Positions 22,712-31,083 of a stretch of DNA of 38,856 nucleotides are shown one piece after another. Where the stretch lies: the NCBI GenBank assembly GCA_025981625.1, contig JAICXF010000013.1:1-38856 (forward strand). Reading direction: 5' to 3'. Numbering within the stretch: the first letter of the stretch is position 1; each line of letters starts with the position of its first letter. Below the pieces are notes generated by a model. It ran no database searches and was not told the origin of the DNA. It saw nothing but the letters and a program-made list of their open reading frames with translations. This DNA is from Sphingomonas sp. (GTDB taxonomy: Bacteria; Pseudomonadota; Alphaproteobacteria; Sphingomonadales; Sphingomonadaceae). Both the position numbers and the translations under genes were made by a program.

Positions 22712-23116
22712 ATGGCTTCCAGATTAAACTTTCCTAACGACACCTTCTTCCAATTGGCCCGCTTCGCGCTCGTCGGCTTCTTCCTCGCCGGCGTCTATTC
22801 GGCCATCTATTGGTACCTTGCGACTTACGTGATGGCGCCCGTCCTGGGGGTCGCGATTGCATTCCTCGTCTCGGTCAGCCTCGGCTTCGTGATGCACAGC
22901 CGGTGGAGCTTCCGCGGCCATGGGCGGCGCGAGGACAACCGGCTGAAGATCAAGTTCCTGGCGGTCCAGTCATTCGGCTTTGTGCTCAATGAGGCGTTCA
23001 CCTGGGTGCTGACAGGACCGTTCCTCCACGGTCCCACCTGGTGGCCGCTGATCCCGGCGATCTTCGTCACGCCGCTGGCTACTTACGTACTCAACCGGCA
23101 ACTGGTTTTCCGCTGA
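22712..23116 (+). CDS. GtrA-like four-TM flippase-like protein
   Basis: 134 residues with four membrane segments. FFQLARFALVGFFLAGVYSAIYW at the start and TPLATYVLNRQLVFR at the end match the GtrA family, which is thought to flip polyprenyl-phosphate-linked sugars across the inner membrane. A conserved basic cytoplasmic loop (HSRWSFRGHGRREDNRLKIKF) is present. The stop overlaps the methyltransferase ATG (TGATG at 23114-23118), so the two are coupled. The GtrB-type glycosyltransferase at 23778-24797 is the natural partner but lies on the opposite strand. Confidence 0.92.
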   Translation: MASRLNFPNDTFFQLARFALVGFFLAGVYSAIYWYLATYVMAPVLGVAIAFLVSVSLGFVMHSRWSFRGHGRREDNRLKIKFLAVQSFGFVLNEAFTWVLTGPFLHGPTWWPLIPAIFVTPLATYVLNRQLVFR

Positions 23117-23844
23117 TGGAGCGCGTCGTCTATCAGCAGATGGCCGAACTCGACGAGCGCCACTGGTGGTATTGCGCGCGCCGGGAGGTGATCGCCGCGC
23201 TGATCCGCCGCGAAGCACGGCCACCCAAAGATGCCGCAATTCTCGAGATCGGCTGCGGCACCGGCCATAACCTCGCGATGCTGAGCGGCTTCGGCGAGGT
23301 TGACGGCCTGGAGCTCGACGAGGAAGCGCGCGCGCTGTCCGAGAAACGGCTCGGCCGCAAGGTCATGAGCGCGCCGCTCCCCGAGCTCGCCGGCGTGCCC
23401 GACCGGCGCTACGATCTCATCGGGGCGTTCGACGTCATCGAGCATATCGCCGACGACTGCGCCGCGCTCGAATCGATCGCCGCCAAGCTCAAATCTGGCG
23501 GCAGGTTGGTGATGACCGTCCCCGCGCATCAATGGATGTGGTCGGCGCACGACGTCGTCAACCACCACAAGCGGCGCTATTCAAAACGTGAGCTGAAGGC
23601 GCTGGTCGAGGCCTCGCCGATGAAGCTCGAGCGGATCGGCTATTTCAACAGCCTGCTATTCCCGCTCGCCGTCGCGCAGCGGGCCGCGTCGAAGATTCGG
23701 CACGACGAGAACGCCGATCTGACTCTCCCGCCGCAGCCGCTGAACGCCGCGCTCGAAAAAGTGTTCGCCGCGGAGCGCTATTTCGTCGGGCGCTTGCCCT
23801 TGCCGCCGGGGCTGTCGCTGTTCGCGGTCGCATCGGCGAGATAG
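23116..23844 (+). CDS. Class I SAM-dependent methyltransferase
   Basis: 242 residues. Motif I is ILEIGCGTGHNLAML (about 43-57), the acidic residue of motif II is in VDGLELDEEA, and FDVIEHIADD and GGRLVMTVPAH are the later motifs. A short N-terminal motif MAELDERHWWYCARREVI is typical of methyltransferases in polysaccharide and glycolipid clusters. The substrate is unknown but is probably a sugar or lipid-linked intermediate, given its neighbours. Start ATG 23116 overlaps the gtrA-like stop. The last 67 bases overlap the 3' end of the convergent glycosyltransferase gene. Confidence 0.9.
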   Translation: MERVVYQQMAELDERHWWYCARREVIAALIRREARPPKDAAILEIGCGTGHNLAMLSGFGEVDGLELDEEARALSEKRLGRKVMSAPLPELAGVPDRRYDLIGAFDVIEHIADDCAALESIAAKLKSGGRLVMTVPAHQWMWSAHDVVNHHKRRYSKRELKALVEASPMKLERIGYFNSLLFPLAVAQRAASKIRHDENADLTLPPQPLNAALEKVFAAERYFVGRLPLPPGLSLFAVASAR

Positions 23845-24797
23845 CCGAGCCGGGCGGGACCGGGCTCGATGCTGCCGGCGATCTCCTGGACGATATAGAG
23901 CGGACGCCGCTTGGCCTCATTATACAGTCGGCCGATATATTCGCCCATCAGCGCGAGCACGAACATCTGAACGGCGCCCAGCACGACGACGACCAGCATC
24001 AGCGAGGTCCACCCCTGGATGCTATGCCCAGCGAGCCAGGCATAGCCGATGTACAGGATCAGCAGAACGGAACCGACCGACAGCCACAGCCCGGCGTGAC
24101 TGGCGAGCTTCAGCGGGGCCGATGAAAAGCCCGTCAGCGCATCGAGCGCGAACCGAAGCATCTTGCGAACGGGGTATTTGGTCTCGCCGGCGAAGCGCTC
24201 CTGGCGGTCATAGGCGAACGGGACCTGGCGGAAGCCGATCCACGCCACCATCCCGCGAACGAACCGCGCCTGCTCCGGCATCGCGAGGAGCGCATCCAGC
24301 GCCCGCCGGCTCATCAAACGGAAGTCGCCCGCGTCGAGCGGGATGTTCACCTCCGTCGCGCGCGACAGCATCCGATAGAAACCATGCGCGGTCGCGCGCT
24401 TGAACGCCGTCTCGCCGGCGCGGCTCTTGCGCACGCCATAGACCACGTCGGCCTGGTTCTCCCGCATCGCCTGGAACATCGCCGGTAGCAGCTCGGGCGG
24501 ATCCTGCAGGTCGGCGTCGATGATCAGGATGGTATCGCCGCGGCAGAGATCGAGCCCCGCGGTCAGCGCCAGCTGGTGCCCGTGATTGCGCGACAGGTTG
24601 ACGGCGACAACGTGGGCATCCTCCGCCGCAATCCGCTGCATCAGCGGCCAGGTCCCGTCGCTCGAGCCATCGTTGACCAACACCAGCTCATAATCGTTGC
24701 GCGCGGTATCGCGCGCGGCGGCGGTCAGCCGCTCATGCAGTTCGGCCAGGCAGGCTTCCTCATTGAAGCACGGAACGACGATCGAGAGCGCGGTCAT
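23778..24797 (-). CDS. GtrB/DPM1-type family 2 glycosyltransferase
   Basis: 339 residues. The GT-A domain has LSIVVPCFNEE at the start, VNDGSSDGT (41-49) and the catalytic DADLQDPPE (94-102); KYPVRKMLRFALDALTGFS leads to two C-terminal membrane helices (about 238-258 and 270-295). This is the architecture of bactoprenol-phosphate glucosyl- or dolichol-phosphate mannosyl-type synthases, which load a sugar onto a lipid carrier for a GtrA flippase and GT-C enzymes. The start ATG 24797 overlaps the stop of the upstream membrane gene by four bases. Confidence 0.93.
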   Translation of the reverse strand: MTALSIVVPCFNEEACLAELHERLTAAARDTARNDYELVLVNDGSSDGTWPLMQRIAAEDAHVVAVNLSRNHGHQLALTAGLDLCRGDTILIIDADLQDPPELLPAMFQAMRENQADVVYGVRKSRAGETAFKRATAHGFYRMLSRATEVNIPLDAGDFRLMSRRALDALLAMPEQARFVRGMVAWIGFRQVPFAYDRQERFAGETKYPVRKMLRFALDALTGFSSAPLKLASHAGLWLSVGSVLLILYIGYAWLAGHSIQGWTSLMLVVVVLGAVQMFVLALMGEYIGRLYNEAKRRPLYIVQEIAGSIEPGPARLGYLADATANSDSPGGKGKRPTK

Positions 24798-26353
24798 GGG
24801 TGAGTTTTGTAGAGTATACTCCCCGGTCCGCGCCAGACCGGCTGCATGTCGGCAACAGTTTGCGGGTCATAAGCCGGCGGATCGATCAGCCAGACATAGT
24901 CGAAATCGTTCCTCGGCAGGTTTGCGAGCGAGTCATCGACCATCCGGTGCAGCGGGTCGATGCAACGGTTCGGCCGCACCAGCTGCGAGGGATCGGCGGC
25001 AAAATAGCCCGCTGCACGATATTTGAGGTCGAGCAGGTTGACCCCCTCGAGCAGCCATTGATCGTTCGAGAAGCCATCTTTCCTCACGATCACCATCGCG
25101 CCGAGATGACCATTGCGCAGCAGCGGCCAATATTCCTGGCACGTCATGCCGACGATGCTGATCACGCGCGCTCCCCTCGGCATCTGGTGGATCGCCTTCA
25201 TTTTTGCGGCCTGGTCGTTGGCGGCGATGCCAAGGCTGATCGTGTTGGCAATTGTTCGCGTGGCGAAGAACAACAGTCCGACGACCGCGAGCACCTGCGC
25301 GGTCGTGCGATCGGGAGCGCCGCGGAAGCGGATCGCGATGAGCGCGACGGCCATCAAATAGGGCACCAGCCGCATGTCGGCATAGGCCGAGCCGAAGATG
25401 ATCCGGGGCAGCATGACGAACGCGATCGCCAGCACGATGGCCGAGAAAGCAAGGTTGCGGGAGAACGTCAGCTTGCGGCTGGCGAGCGCGAACAGGAACA
25501 CCAGCCCGGCGACGATCAGTGAGCCGATGTCGAACCATTTCCAGCGGTCGCGAAGCGCGGAATAGATCCAGTGCCACTTGGCGCGCCATTCGAACCAGGC
25601 GGAGGTGGAGCCGCCATGAGTTTCGCTTCGCCACGCCAGCATGATGATCACGGGAACGGCCATCACGGCGGTGTGCAGCGCTGCCTCGATCCCGGCTCTC
25701 CACCACGGTCGACCGCGGTCGTGCAGCCGTACCGCGTCCGCCGAAAAGCACATCAGTCCCAGAAGGCCCCAGCCGTAGGTGTGACAGAAGAACAGGGCGA
25801 TCGAGATCGGCACGAACAGCCCGGCCCGCAATTTCGTCCGCTCCAGCCGGCCGATCCGAAGCCACAGGCCGAAGGCAAGGAACGCCAGCGCCACCGACAA
25901 GGTGAAGTTCACGAAGCCGAACAGGAACGGGTAGCCGTAGATGAACGGCAGCGCGAAAAAGACGCTCGGCGGCACGCGCCCGTGCACCTCGCGCGCCACC
26001 CACAGGAACCCGGCGGCGGTCAACGGTGGGATCGCGATCACGATCAACTTCACCGCAAGCTCCAGCCCGAACAGCTTGCTTAGGGGAATGACCAGCAGGT
26101 CGACGCCGAGGTTGCCGATCGCCGCCCAATGGTAATTGTAATAAAGCTGCAGCCAGGGAGAGCGGTCGAGGTCGAGCTCGACCCGATAACGTCCCATGTG
26201 GCCGAGCAGATCGACCAGCGGCGGCACCTTCGGATAAACCAGCGGGAGCATGGTCGCGAGGACGACCAGCGCGAGGCACCAGCGCGACTCCCACCAGGGT
26301 TGCTTGCCCTGCGCCAGTTCGACCGCCGGAGCGGCTTCAACCCCCATCGTCAC
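24794..26353 (-). CDS. GT-C-like multi-membrane protein
   Basis: 519 residues with about ten hydrophobic segments and a C-terminal soluble domain of roughly 130 residues. The first periplasmic loop has YPKVPPLVDLLGHMGRYR (about 40-56), resembling the Pro-x-x-Asp-Leu-x-x-His motif of several GT-C-like glycosyltransferase families. The first codon of the longest frame is GTG (26353), with an in-frame ATG at 26347 that may be the real start. It is co-transcribed with the GtrB-type gene (four-base overlap). Together they likely modify an envelope glycan; acceptor and sugar are unknown. Confidence 0.75.
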   Translation of the reverse strand: MTMGVEAAPAVELAQGKQPWWESRWCLALVVLATMLPLVYPKVPPLVDLLGHMGRYRVELDLDRSPWLQLYYNYHWAAIGNLGVDLLVIPLSKLFGLELAVKLIVIAIPPLTAAGFLWVAREVHGRVPPSVFFALPFIYGYPFLFGFVNFTLSVALAFLAFGLWLRIGRLERTKLRAGLFVPISIALFFCHTYGWGLLGLMCFSADAVRLHDRGRPWWRAGIEAALHTAVMAVPVIIMLAWRSETHGGSTSAWFEWRAKWHWIYSALRDRWKWFDIGSLIVAGLVFLFALASRKLTFSRNLAFSAIVLAIAFVMLPRIIFGSAYADMRLVPYLMAVALIAIRFRGAPDRTTAQVLAVVGLLFFATRTIANTISLGIAANDQAAKMKAIHQMPRGARVISIVGMTCQEYWPLLRNGHLGAMVIVRKDGFSNDQWLLEGVNLLDLKYRAAGYFAADPSQLVRPNRCIDPLHRMVDDSLANLPRNDFDYVWLIDPPAYDPQTVADMQPVWRGPGSILYKTHP

Positions 26354-26433
26354 ATGCCTGCCATGCTCTGCCCGCGCGGGTCCTAGCGGGCCGCCGCCAA
26401 TTGTCTATCCGCGCACGGCCGCATTACAGGGTA

Positions 26434-26441
26434 TTAACCAT
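26434..26441 (+). promoter_or_regulatory. TTAACCAT motif, possible CtrA half-site
   Basis: TTAACCAT, 24 bases before the ATG (26466) of the GT-C gene on the plus strand and about 80 bases upstream of the divergent gene. One of three occurrences noticed in the window, all intergenic. Confidence 0.4.
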
Positions 26442-26465
26442 CTTGCCGGTAGCGTCATCGCCAGC

Positions 26466-28034
26466 ATGAACGCCGAGTCAGCTCTGACCGTCCCATCGGC
26501 CGCAGCCCGCCTGGGACTCCGGGTCACGCCGCTTCGGCTAGCCGTGGCCCTGACGCTCCTCGCCATCGGGGTGCGGTTGATCGGGATCACGGCGCGGCCG
26601 CTGTGGCTCGACGAAGCGTACAGCGCGTGGTTCTCCGCGCGTGGGTGGCACGAGTTGTGGACGGTGGTGCCGACCTATGAAACGCATCCGCCGTTCTATT
26701 ATTCGCTGCTGAAGCTGTGGCGCATCCCGTTTGGCGGAGGCGCTCTTGCCCTGCGCCTTCTCTCGGTGCTGGTCGGCGCCGCGACGGTGCCGATCGCCAT
26801 CGCGGCGGCACTCGAAATGGAGCGCCTGCGGCCGACGGGCCGGCCGCTTCTTGCAGCAGGCCTTAGCGGCTTTCTGATCGCCTGCGGGCCGACGCTGGTC
26901 GAGCATGGGCAAGAAGCGCGGCCTTATGCATTGATGGCGTTCGCCTTCGCTTTGTCCATCCTCGGCCTGATGAAGCTGCTCGCAGCATTCAGGGCCGGAG
27001 AGCCAGGCCGCTGGAGCGATTGGGCGATCTTGGCCGCCGGCGCCGAGCTTACGTTGTGGAGCCATGCCCTCGGGCTCCTCTATGCCGCGTGCCTGGCTCT
27101 GGCACTGCTTCCCGCCTGGATCGGCCGAAACGCAACACCAGAGCGATACCTTCGCGGGGCCGTCGTCGGGTGCGCGGTGGCGCTTCTATATCTCCCGTGC
27201 CTGTGGCTGATGATCGGCCGGACCCACGACTGGGGCACCGGCTGGCTGACGTGGAAGCCGGAGATGCTGCTGACGCTGCTCGCCATCTACGGGGTTCCGG
27301 TGGAGGTGCTGACCCTCGTCTCGGCGGTCGCCGCCCTGATTTTTTTCCTGCTGATCAAGCGAGCAATCGGCGAAGGTCTTCGGACACCCGGCTGGACCGC
27401 CGAGCGCGCGCTGCTTCTCCTGTGGTGGGGGCCGCCAATGCTGACGGCGACGATCTCGGTGCTTGGAATGCCGTTGTTCCTTCCCCGAACGCTCACGCCG
27501 ACGCTGGTGCCCAGCTATCTGGCGGTCGGCGCGGCGCTGGCGCGAACTCCGGGAGCGAAGGAGCGGCTCGCGCTTGGCGCGGCGCTGGTCGTCGCCTTGC
27601 TTCCGGCGACCGTCAGCATGGCGCTCCGCCCCGCGACCGAGCAGTGGGATCAGGTCAATGCGTACCTGCAACGCAATGTCGCGCCCGGGGATGTCGTGTG
27701 GCTGTACCCGAACGACAACGCGCTTCCGTTGCGGGCCGCCGGGCCGCAGGCGACCTATGCGCGGCGTGGCATTCCCGCCGACTATCCGGCCATCGGTGTG
27801 GAGGGGCCGATCCGCGCCGGGTCGCCGGCCGTCGTTTCACTGACGCGGGAGGGTGCCGAACGATTCGCCGCTCAAGCTGCGACCCAAGGCATCCGGACCA
27901 TCTGGCTCGTCGAGGGGCAGCCGGCTTTCTCGGATCGTCACGCCGATGTGCCCAATGCCCTGACGCGAACGCGGCGCCCCGGCGGCGAGCAACGCTGGGG
28001 CTATATCACGGTCAGGCCGTACACCTTGCGGTAA
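26466..28034 (+). CDS. ArnT/PMT-like GT-C glycosyltransferase
   Basis: 522 residues with about 11 hydrophobic segments and a C-terminal soluble part of ~115 residues. The first periplasmic loop carries the GT-C signature PLWLDEAYSAWFS (D49-E50), followed by the conserved THPPFYYSLLKLW (73-85), both typical of the PMT/ArnT-like (GT39/GT83) families that use polyprenyl-phosphate sugars. The start ATG 26466 fits this domain; the frame is open upstream to 26250 but that stretch is not protein-like. It is probably the third enzyme of the glycan-modification block, on the opposite strand to its neighbours. Confidence 0.88.
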   Translation: MNAESALTVPSAAARLGLRVTPLRLAVALTLLAIGVRLIGITARPLWLDEAYSAWFSARGWHELWTVVPTYETHPPFYYSLLKLWRIPFGGGALALRLLSVLVGAATVPIAIAAALEMERLRPTGRPLLAAGLSGFLIACGPTLVEHGQEARPYALMAFAFALSILGLMKLLAAFRAGEPGRWSDWAILAAGAELTLWSHALGLLYAACLALALLPAWIGRNATPERYLRGAVVGCAVALLYLPCLWLMIGRTHDWGTGWLTWKPEMLLTLLAIYGVPVEVLTLVSAVAALIFFLLIKRAIGEGLRTPGWTAERALLLLWWGPPMLTATISVLGMPLFLPRTLTPTLVPSYLAVGAALARTPGAKERLALGAALVVALLPATVSMALRPATEQWDQVNAYLQRNVAPGDVVWLYPNDNALPLRAAGPQATYARRGIPADYPAIGVEGPIRAGSPAVVSLTREGAERFAAQAATQGIRTIWLVEGQPAFSDRHADVPNALTRTRRPGGEQRWGYITVRPYTLR

Positions 28035-28080
28035 CCGTTTCGGTTCCGTTCAATCGGCAGCAAGCATTGAAGGCTTAGCA

Positions 28081-28103
28081 CCTCCTCGATCGATTGGAGG
28101 AGG
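28081..28103 (+). promoter_or_regulatory. Hairpin pairing with the EF-hand gene Shine-Dalgarno
   Basis: CCTCCTC (28081-28087) is the exact complement of GAGGAGG (28097-28103), with a nine-base loop. The right arm is the Shine-Dalgarno of the gene starting at 28112 (eight-base spacing). When the stem forms, ribosome access would be reduced. A regulatory role is inference. Confidence 0.55.
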
Positions 28104-28111
28104 CACGTTCG

Positions 28112-28906
28112 ATGAAGGCGTTTCTGATCGGCGGCGCGATCGCCGCACTGGCAAGCGGAATAGCAATAGCCCAGGCCGCACCACCGACGCCGCCCGGAGT
28201 TGCCCAGGGAACCGCGCCGCTCCGCCCGGCGCCGCCACGGCCCCCGCTCGCCCCATTGCCGCCGCGCCCGATGCAAGTCCGTGTGCAGATGATGTCCAAT
28301 CACGTGCTGACCCGCGACGAGATCGTGACGCACGTGCGCGCGATGTTCGACCGGCTCGACACCAACCACGACGGCTACATCACGCGCGACGAAATGAGCG
28401 CGATCGAGAGCCGAATGGCCGGCATGCACGACAAGATGATGGGCATGCACGAGCGGATGAAGACGATGCGCTTCAACGTCGAGGATCGCATCGACAGAGG
28501 GCACCCGAGCATTGACCGGGCCGCGATGTTCGACCGGCTCGACACCAATCACGACGGCGTGATCAGCCGTCAGGAATTCATGGCAGCCCGGCCGCAAGTC
28601 GGGGAACGCCGAATCGTCGTCATGCGCGATGGCGACCATATGCGCGGCATGCCGATACCCGAGATGCCCAAAATGCACGGGGAGCGAGGCATGATGATGC
28701 CGATGCATGGAATGGCGATGGGCGGCATGGGCGCTCACCTGTTCGAAATGGCCGACACCAACCACGATGGCCGGGTTTCGCTTCACGAGGCGGAAGCCGC
28801 GGCGCTCGCGCATTTCGATAAGAGCGACCTGAACCACGACGGCAAGATCACGCCCGATGAGCGGCAGCAGGTCCGGCAGATCCGTACCGAGCGCCGGCAG
28901 AGCTAA
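28112..28906 (+). CDS. Secreted EF-hand protein with methionine-rich segments
   Basis: 264 residues. A signal peptide at about 1-22 (AIAAL..AIAQA) is followed by a Pro-rich stretch. Four canonical EF-hand loops start at D83, D144, D215 and D239, each reading DTNHDG or DLNHDG with the glycine at position 6 and a Glu at 12. Between them are segments rich in Met and His: 102-119 and 171-209 (about a dozen Met in the latter). These could bind Cu(I) or similar soft metals, or simply be flexible. Ribosome-binding site GGAGGAGG lies at 28096-28103. The protein probably acts in the periplasm as a calcium-binding or metal-sensing protein. Gene identity is secure; role unknown. Confidence 0.9.
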   Translation: MKAFLIGGAIAALASGIAIAQAAPPTPPGVAQGTAPLRPAPPRPPLAPLPPRPMQVRVQMMSNHVLTRDEIVTHVRAMFDRLDTNHDGYITRDEMSAIESRMAGMHDKMMGMHERMKTMRFNVEDRIDRGHPSIDRAAMFDRLDTNHDGVISRQEFMAARPQVGERRIVVMRDGDHMRGMPIPEMPKMHGERGMMMPMHGMAMGGMGAHLFEMADTNHDGRVSLHEAEAAALAHFDKSDLNHDGKITPDERQQVRQIRTERRQS

Positions 28907-28959
28907 GCTTCTACAGCGCCGCTCGCCGACCAGATCGGAGGCCCCGACTTGCAATTCTT

Positions 28960-28984
28960 GCGCGATTGCCCCTACCAATCGCGC
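28960..28984. other. Hairpin between the two EF-hand genes
   Basis: GCGCGATTG (28960-28968) and CAATCGCGC (28976-28984) form a perfect nine-base stem with a seven-base loop. No T-run follows, so it is not a classical terminator. It lies in the 110-base gap ahead of the second EF-hand gene. Confidence 0.6.
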
Positions 28985-29016
28985 GCTCGGTAATGTCCGT
29001 TTCGGAGGTTATCGGA

Positions 29017-29742
29017 ATGAAACAGTTCGTATCCGGCGGCGTGGTTGTTGCCGCCCTGTTCACTGCCACCGCAGCGATCGCCCAAACTGCACCCGGCGCC
29101 GCGCCGCTCTCCAAGGCGACCCATGCGCGCCGGAGCTTTTTCACCTCGGACCAGCCGCGCTCCGGAGTGGCAGCGCACGTCGCCAGGATGTTCGGCCAGC
29201 TCGACCTGAACCACGATGGCTTCATCACCGCCGATGAGCTCGCGGCCGCCAAGGCCCGGTTGGACGAGAGGACGTCGAAAAGCGCGCCCAAACGTGCCGA
29301 GAAGGCATTCGATCGCCTGGATTCCAACCACGACGGTCAGATTACGCTGGCGGAAGCGGAGGCGGCGCGGACCGCCCGCGCTGGCACCAAGAGCTCAGCC
29401 GCGAAGCATCGCAGCACACCGCCCGCGCTGTTCGCTCACGCGGACGCGAACAAAGACGGCATCGTCAGTCGCGCCGAATATGCTGCCGCGGTGGCAAGCG
29501 GGAAGATCAAGGCACGCCACGCCGGCATGCGCGGGGGTGCGATCGTTCGCATGTTCGCCATCGCCGACGTGAACAAGGACGGCCGACTGTCGCTCGACGA
29601 AGCCCAGAAGGCGGCGGCGCAGCAGTTCGATCTGGCCGATCTTAATCACGACGGCGTGCTCAGCCCGCAAGAGCGGCGGCAGGCGAGCAAGAACGAACGC
29701 GCGGCGCGGCACGCGTCAGCGGCCCGAGCGGCCCAAAACTGA
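29017..29742 (+). CDS. Secreted EF-hand protein, five EF-hands
   Basis: 241 residues. Signal peptide at about 1-23 (ending AAIAQT). Five EF-hand loops start at D63 (DLNHDGFITADE), D102, D143, D184 and D208; each has the Asp/Asn-rich DxNxDG start and a Glu at position 12. The linkers are Ala/Lys/Arg-rich, unlike the Met-rich linkers of the neighbouring paralogue. GGAGG (29004-29008) precedes ATG 29017 by eight bases; the open frame upstream has no signal peptide at its start, which supports this choice. Seven bases separate it from the convergent cfa gene. Probably a periplasmic calcium-binding protein. Confidence 0.9.
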   Translation: MKQFVSGGVVVAALFTATAAIAQTAPGAAPLSKATHARRSFFTSDQPRSGVAAHVARMFGQLDLNHDGFITADELAAAKARLDERTSKSAPKRAEKAFDRLDSNHDGQITLAEAEAARTARAGTKSSAAKHRSTPPALFAHADANKDGIVSRAEYAAAVASGKIKARHAGMRGGAIVRMFAIADVNKDGRLSLDEAQKAAAQQFDLADLNHDGVLSPQERRQASKNERAARHASAARAAQN

Positions 29743-29749
29743 GACGGGA

Positions 29750-31036
29750 CTAGGCGGGCGTCGGCTCGGCAAGCTTCCGGCCGGCGCTCCGCTGCCTGGC
29801 TGCCGTCCCTGACGCGGCGCCGAGCTGTCGGTAGCGAAGCTCGGTCTCGGCCATATAGTCGCGGGTGATCGGCGTAGCGTTGCGATCGCGGATATACTGG
29901 ACCTGGTAATTGCACGCGGCGCCGCTCTCGAACATGACGATGCCGCCGGCGAGGTAGAATTCCCACATCCGGAAGAACCGCGCGTCGTACATCGCCTCGA
30001 TCCTGGCCCGCGCCTTCGTCGCGCGCTCGAGCCAGTGCCGCAGCGTATAGGCATAATGCAGCCGCAGCATTTCGACGTCGCTGGCCATCAGCCGCACCTT
30101 CTGGCTGGCGGTCACGATTTCGCTGAGCGACGGCAGGTGGTAGCCGGGGAAGATGTATTTATCGGTGAACGGGTCGGGCGAGGTCCCGGCCTCGCCGAGC
30201 ATGCCGATGGTATGGAGAAGCATGACTCCGTCGGGCTTCAGGAGCTGGCGGCACTTGGCGAAGAATTCGTCGTAATGGCGCGCGCCGACATGCTCGAACA
30301 TGCCGACCGATACGATCCGGTCGAAATGGTCGCCGAGCTGGCGGTAATCGATCAGCTGGAACTTCACGTGCTCGGAGACGCCGGCCGCCCTTGCCCGCTC
30401 GCGCGCGATCTTGAGCTGGTGCTCGGACAGCGTGACGCCGAGCACGTCGACTCCGGCGACCTTGTGCAGGAACAGCGCCATTCCGCCCCAGCCGCAGCCG
30501 ATATCGAGCACCCGCTGCCCGGGGTTTAGCGCAAGCTTGGCGGCGATATGCGCCTTCTTGTCGAGCTGGGCCTGCTCCAGGCCGTTCCCCGGATCGGTGA
30601 AGTAGGCGCAGCTGTACTGCTTGTCGTCATCGAGGAAGAGGTCGTAGAGTTCGTCGTTCAGGTCATAATGGTGCGCGACGTTGCGCCGGGCGCGCTTCAG
30701 ATTGTTGTGCCTCAGCAGCTTGGACAGGCTGCGATGCGCCCTCGTCATCGCCTTCGGTCCGAAGCCCTTCTCCTCCCAGCGGTTCGCGCCGACAATCATC
30801 TCGAGCAGGTCGAGGATGGTCCCATCCTCAATGACGATGCGGCCGTCCATGTAGGCCTCGCCAAAGCGCAGCTGCGCATTGCGCACCAGATCGAACGCCA
30901 CCTTCGAATCGGTGAAGCGCACCGTCAGGTGCTCACCGCCGCCGGCGCCATAGGTGCGCGCGGGCTTGCCCGGTTCCTTGAGCGTGATGCTGCCTTTCGT
31001 CAGCACCTGGTTGATGAGCCGTCCGATCAGCGACAT
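29750..31036 (-). CDS. cfa: Cyclopropane-fatty-acyl-phospholipid synthase
   Basis: SAM-dependent enzyme adding a methylene bridge across double bonds of membrane phospholipid acyl chains. 428 residues, slightly longer than E. coli Cfa (about 382). The N-terminal lipid-interacting part spans about 1-115; then the conserved QYSCAYF (140-146), SAM motif VLDIGCGWGG (176-185), and the active-site region SVGMFEHVG and YFPG/FPGYHLPS follow. The start ATG 31036 has a strong GGAGGG upstream on the minus strand; the frame is open for another 73 codons upstream, but that part overlaps the previous gene. It is the last gene of a minus-strand run with the DUF2236 protein and rlmN. Confidence 0.93.
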   Translation of the reverse strand: MSLIGRLINQVLTKGSITLKEPGKPARTYGAGGGEHLTVRFTDSKVAFDLVRNAQLRFGEAYMDGRIVIEDGTILDLLEMIVGANRWEEKGFGPKAMTRAHRSLSKLLRHNNLKRARRNVAHHYDLNDELYDLFLDDDKQYSCAYFTDPGNGLEQAQLDKKAHIAAKLALNPGQRVLDIGCGWGGMALFLHKVAGVDVLGVTLSEHQLKIARERARAAGVSEHVKFQLIDYRQLGDHFDRIVSVGMFEHVGARHYDEFFAKCRQLLKPDGVMLLHTIGMLGEAGTSPDPFTDKYIFPGYHLPSLSEIVTASQKVRLMASDVEMLRLHYAYTLRHWLERATKARARIEAMYDARFFRMWEFYLAGGIVMFESGAACNYQVQYIRDRNATPITRDYMAETELRYRQLGAASGTAARQRSAGRKLAEPTPA

Positions 31037-31083
31037 GTTCTTCCCTCCAAACGCATCCGGCGCGAATTGCCACGCAAGCGGGC

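Noticed and set aside
21553..22737. Long plus-strand frame (394 codons) opposite the 599-aa membrane protein
   Set aside because: Its translation is Arg/Gln/His-rich without domains; the minus-strand frame has coherent membrane segments.
28033..28045. Short inverted repeat AACCG/CGGTT after the GT-C gene as a terminator
   Set aside because: Only five base pairs with no T-run.
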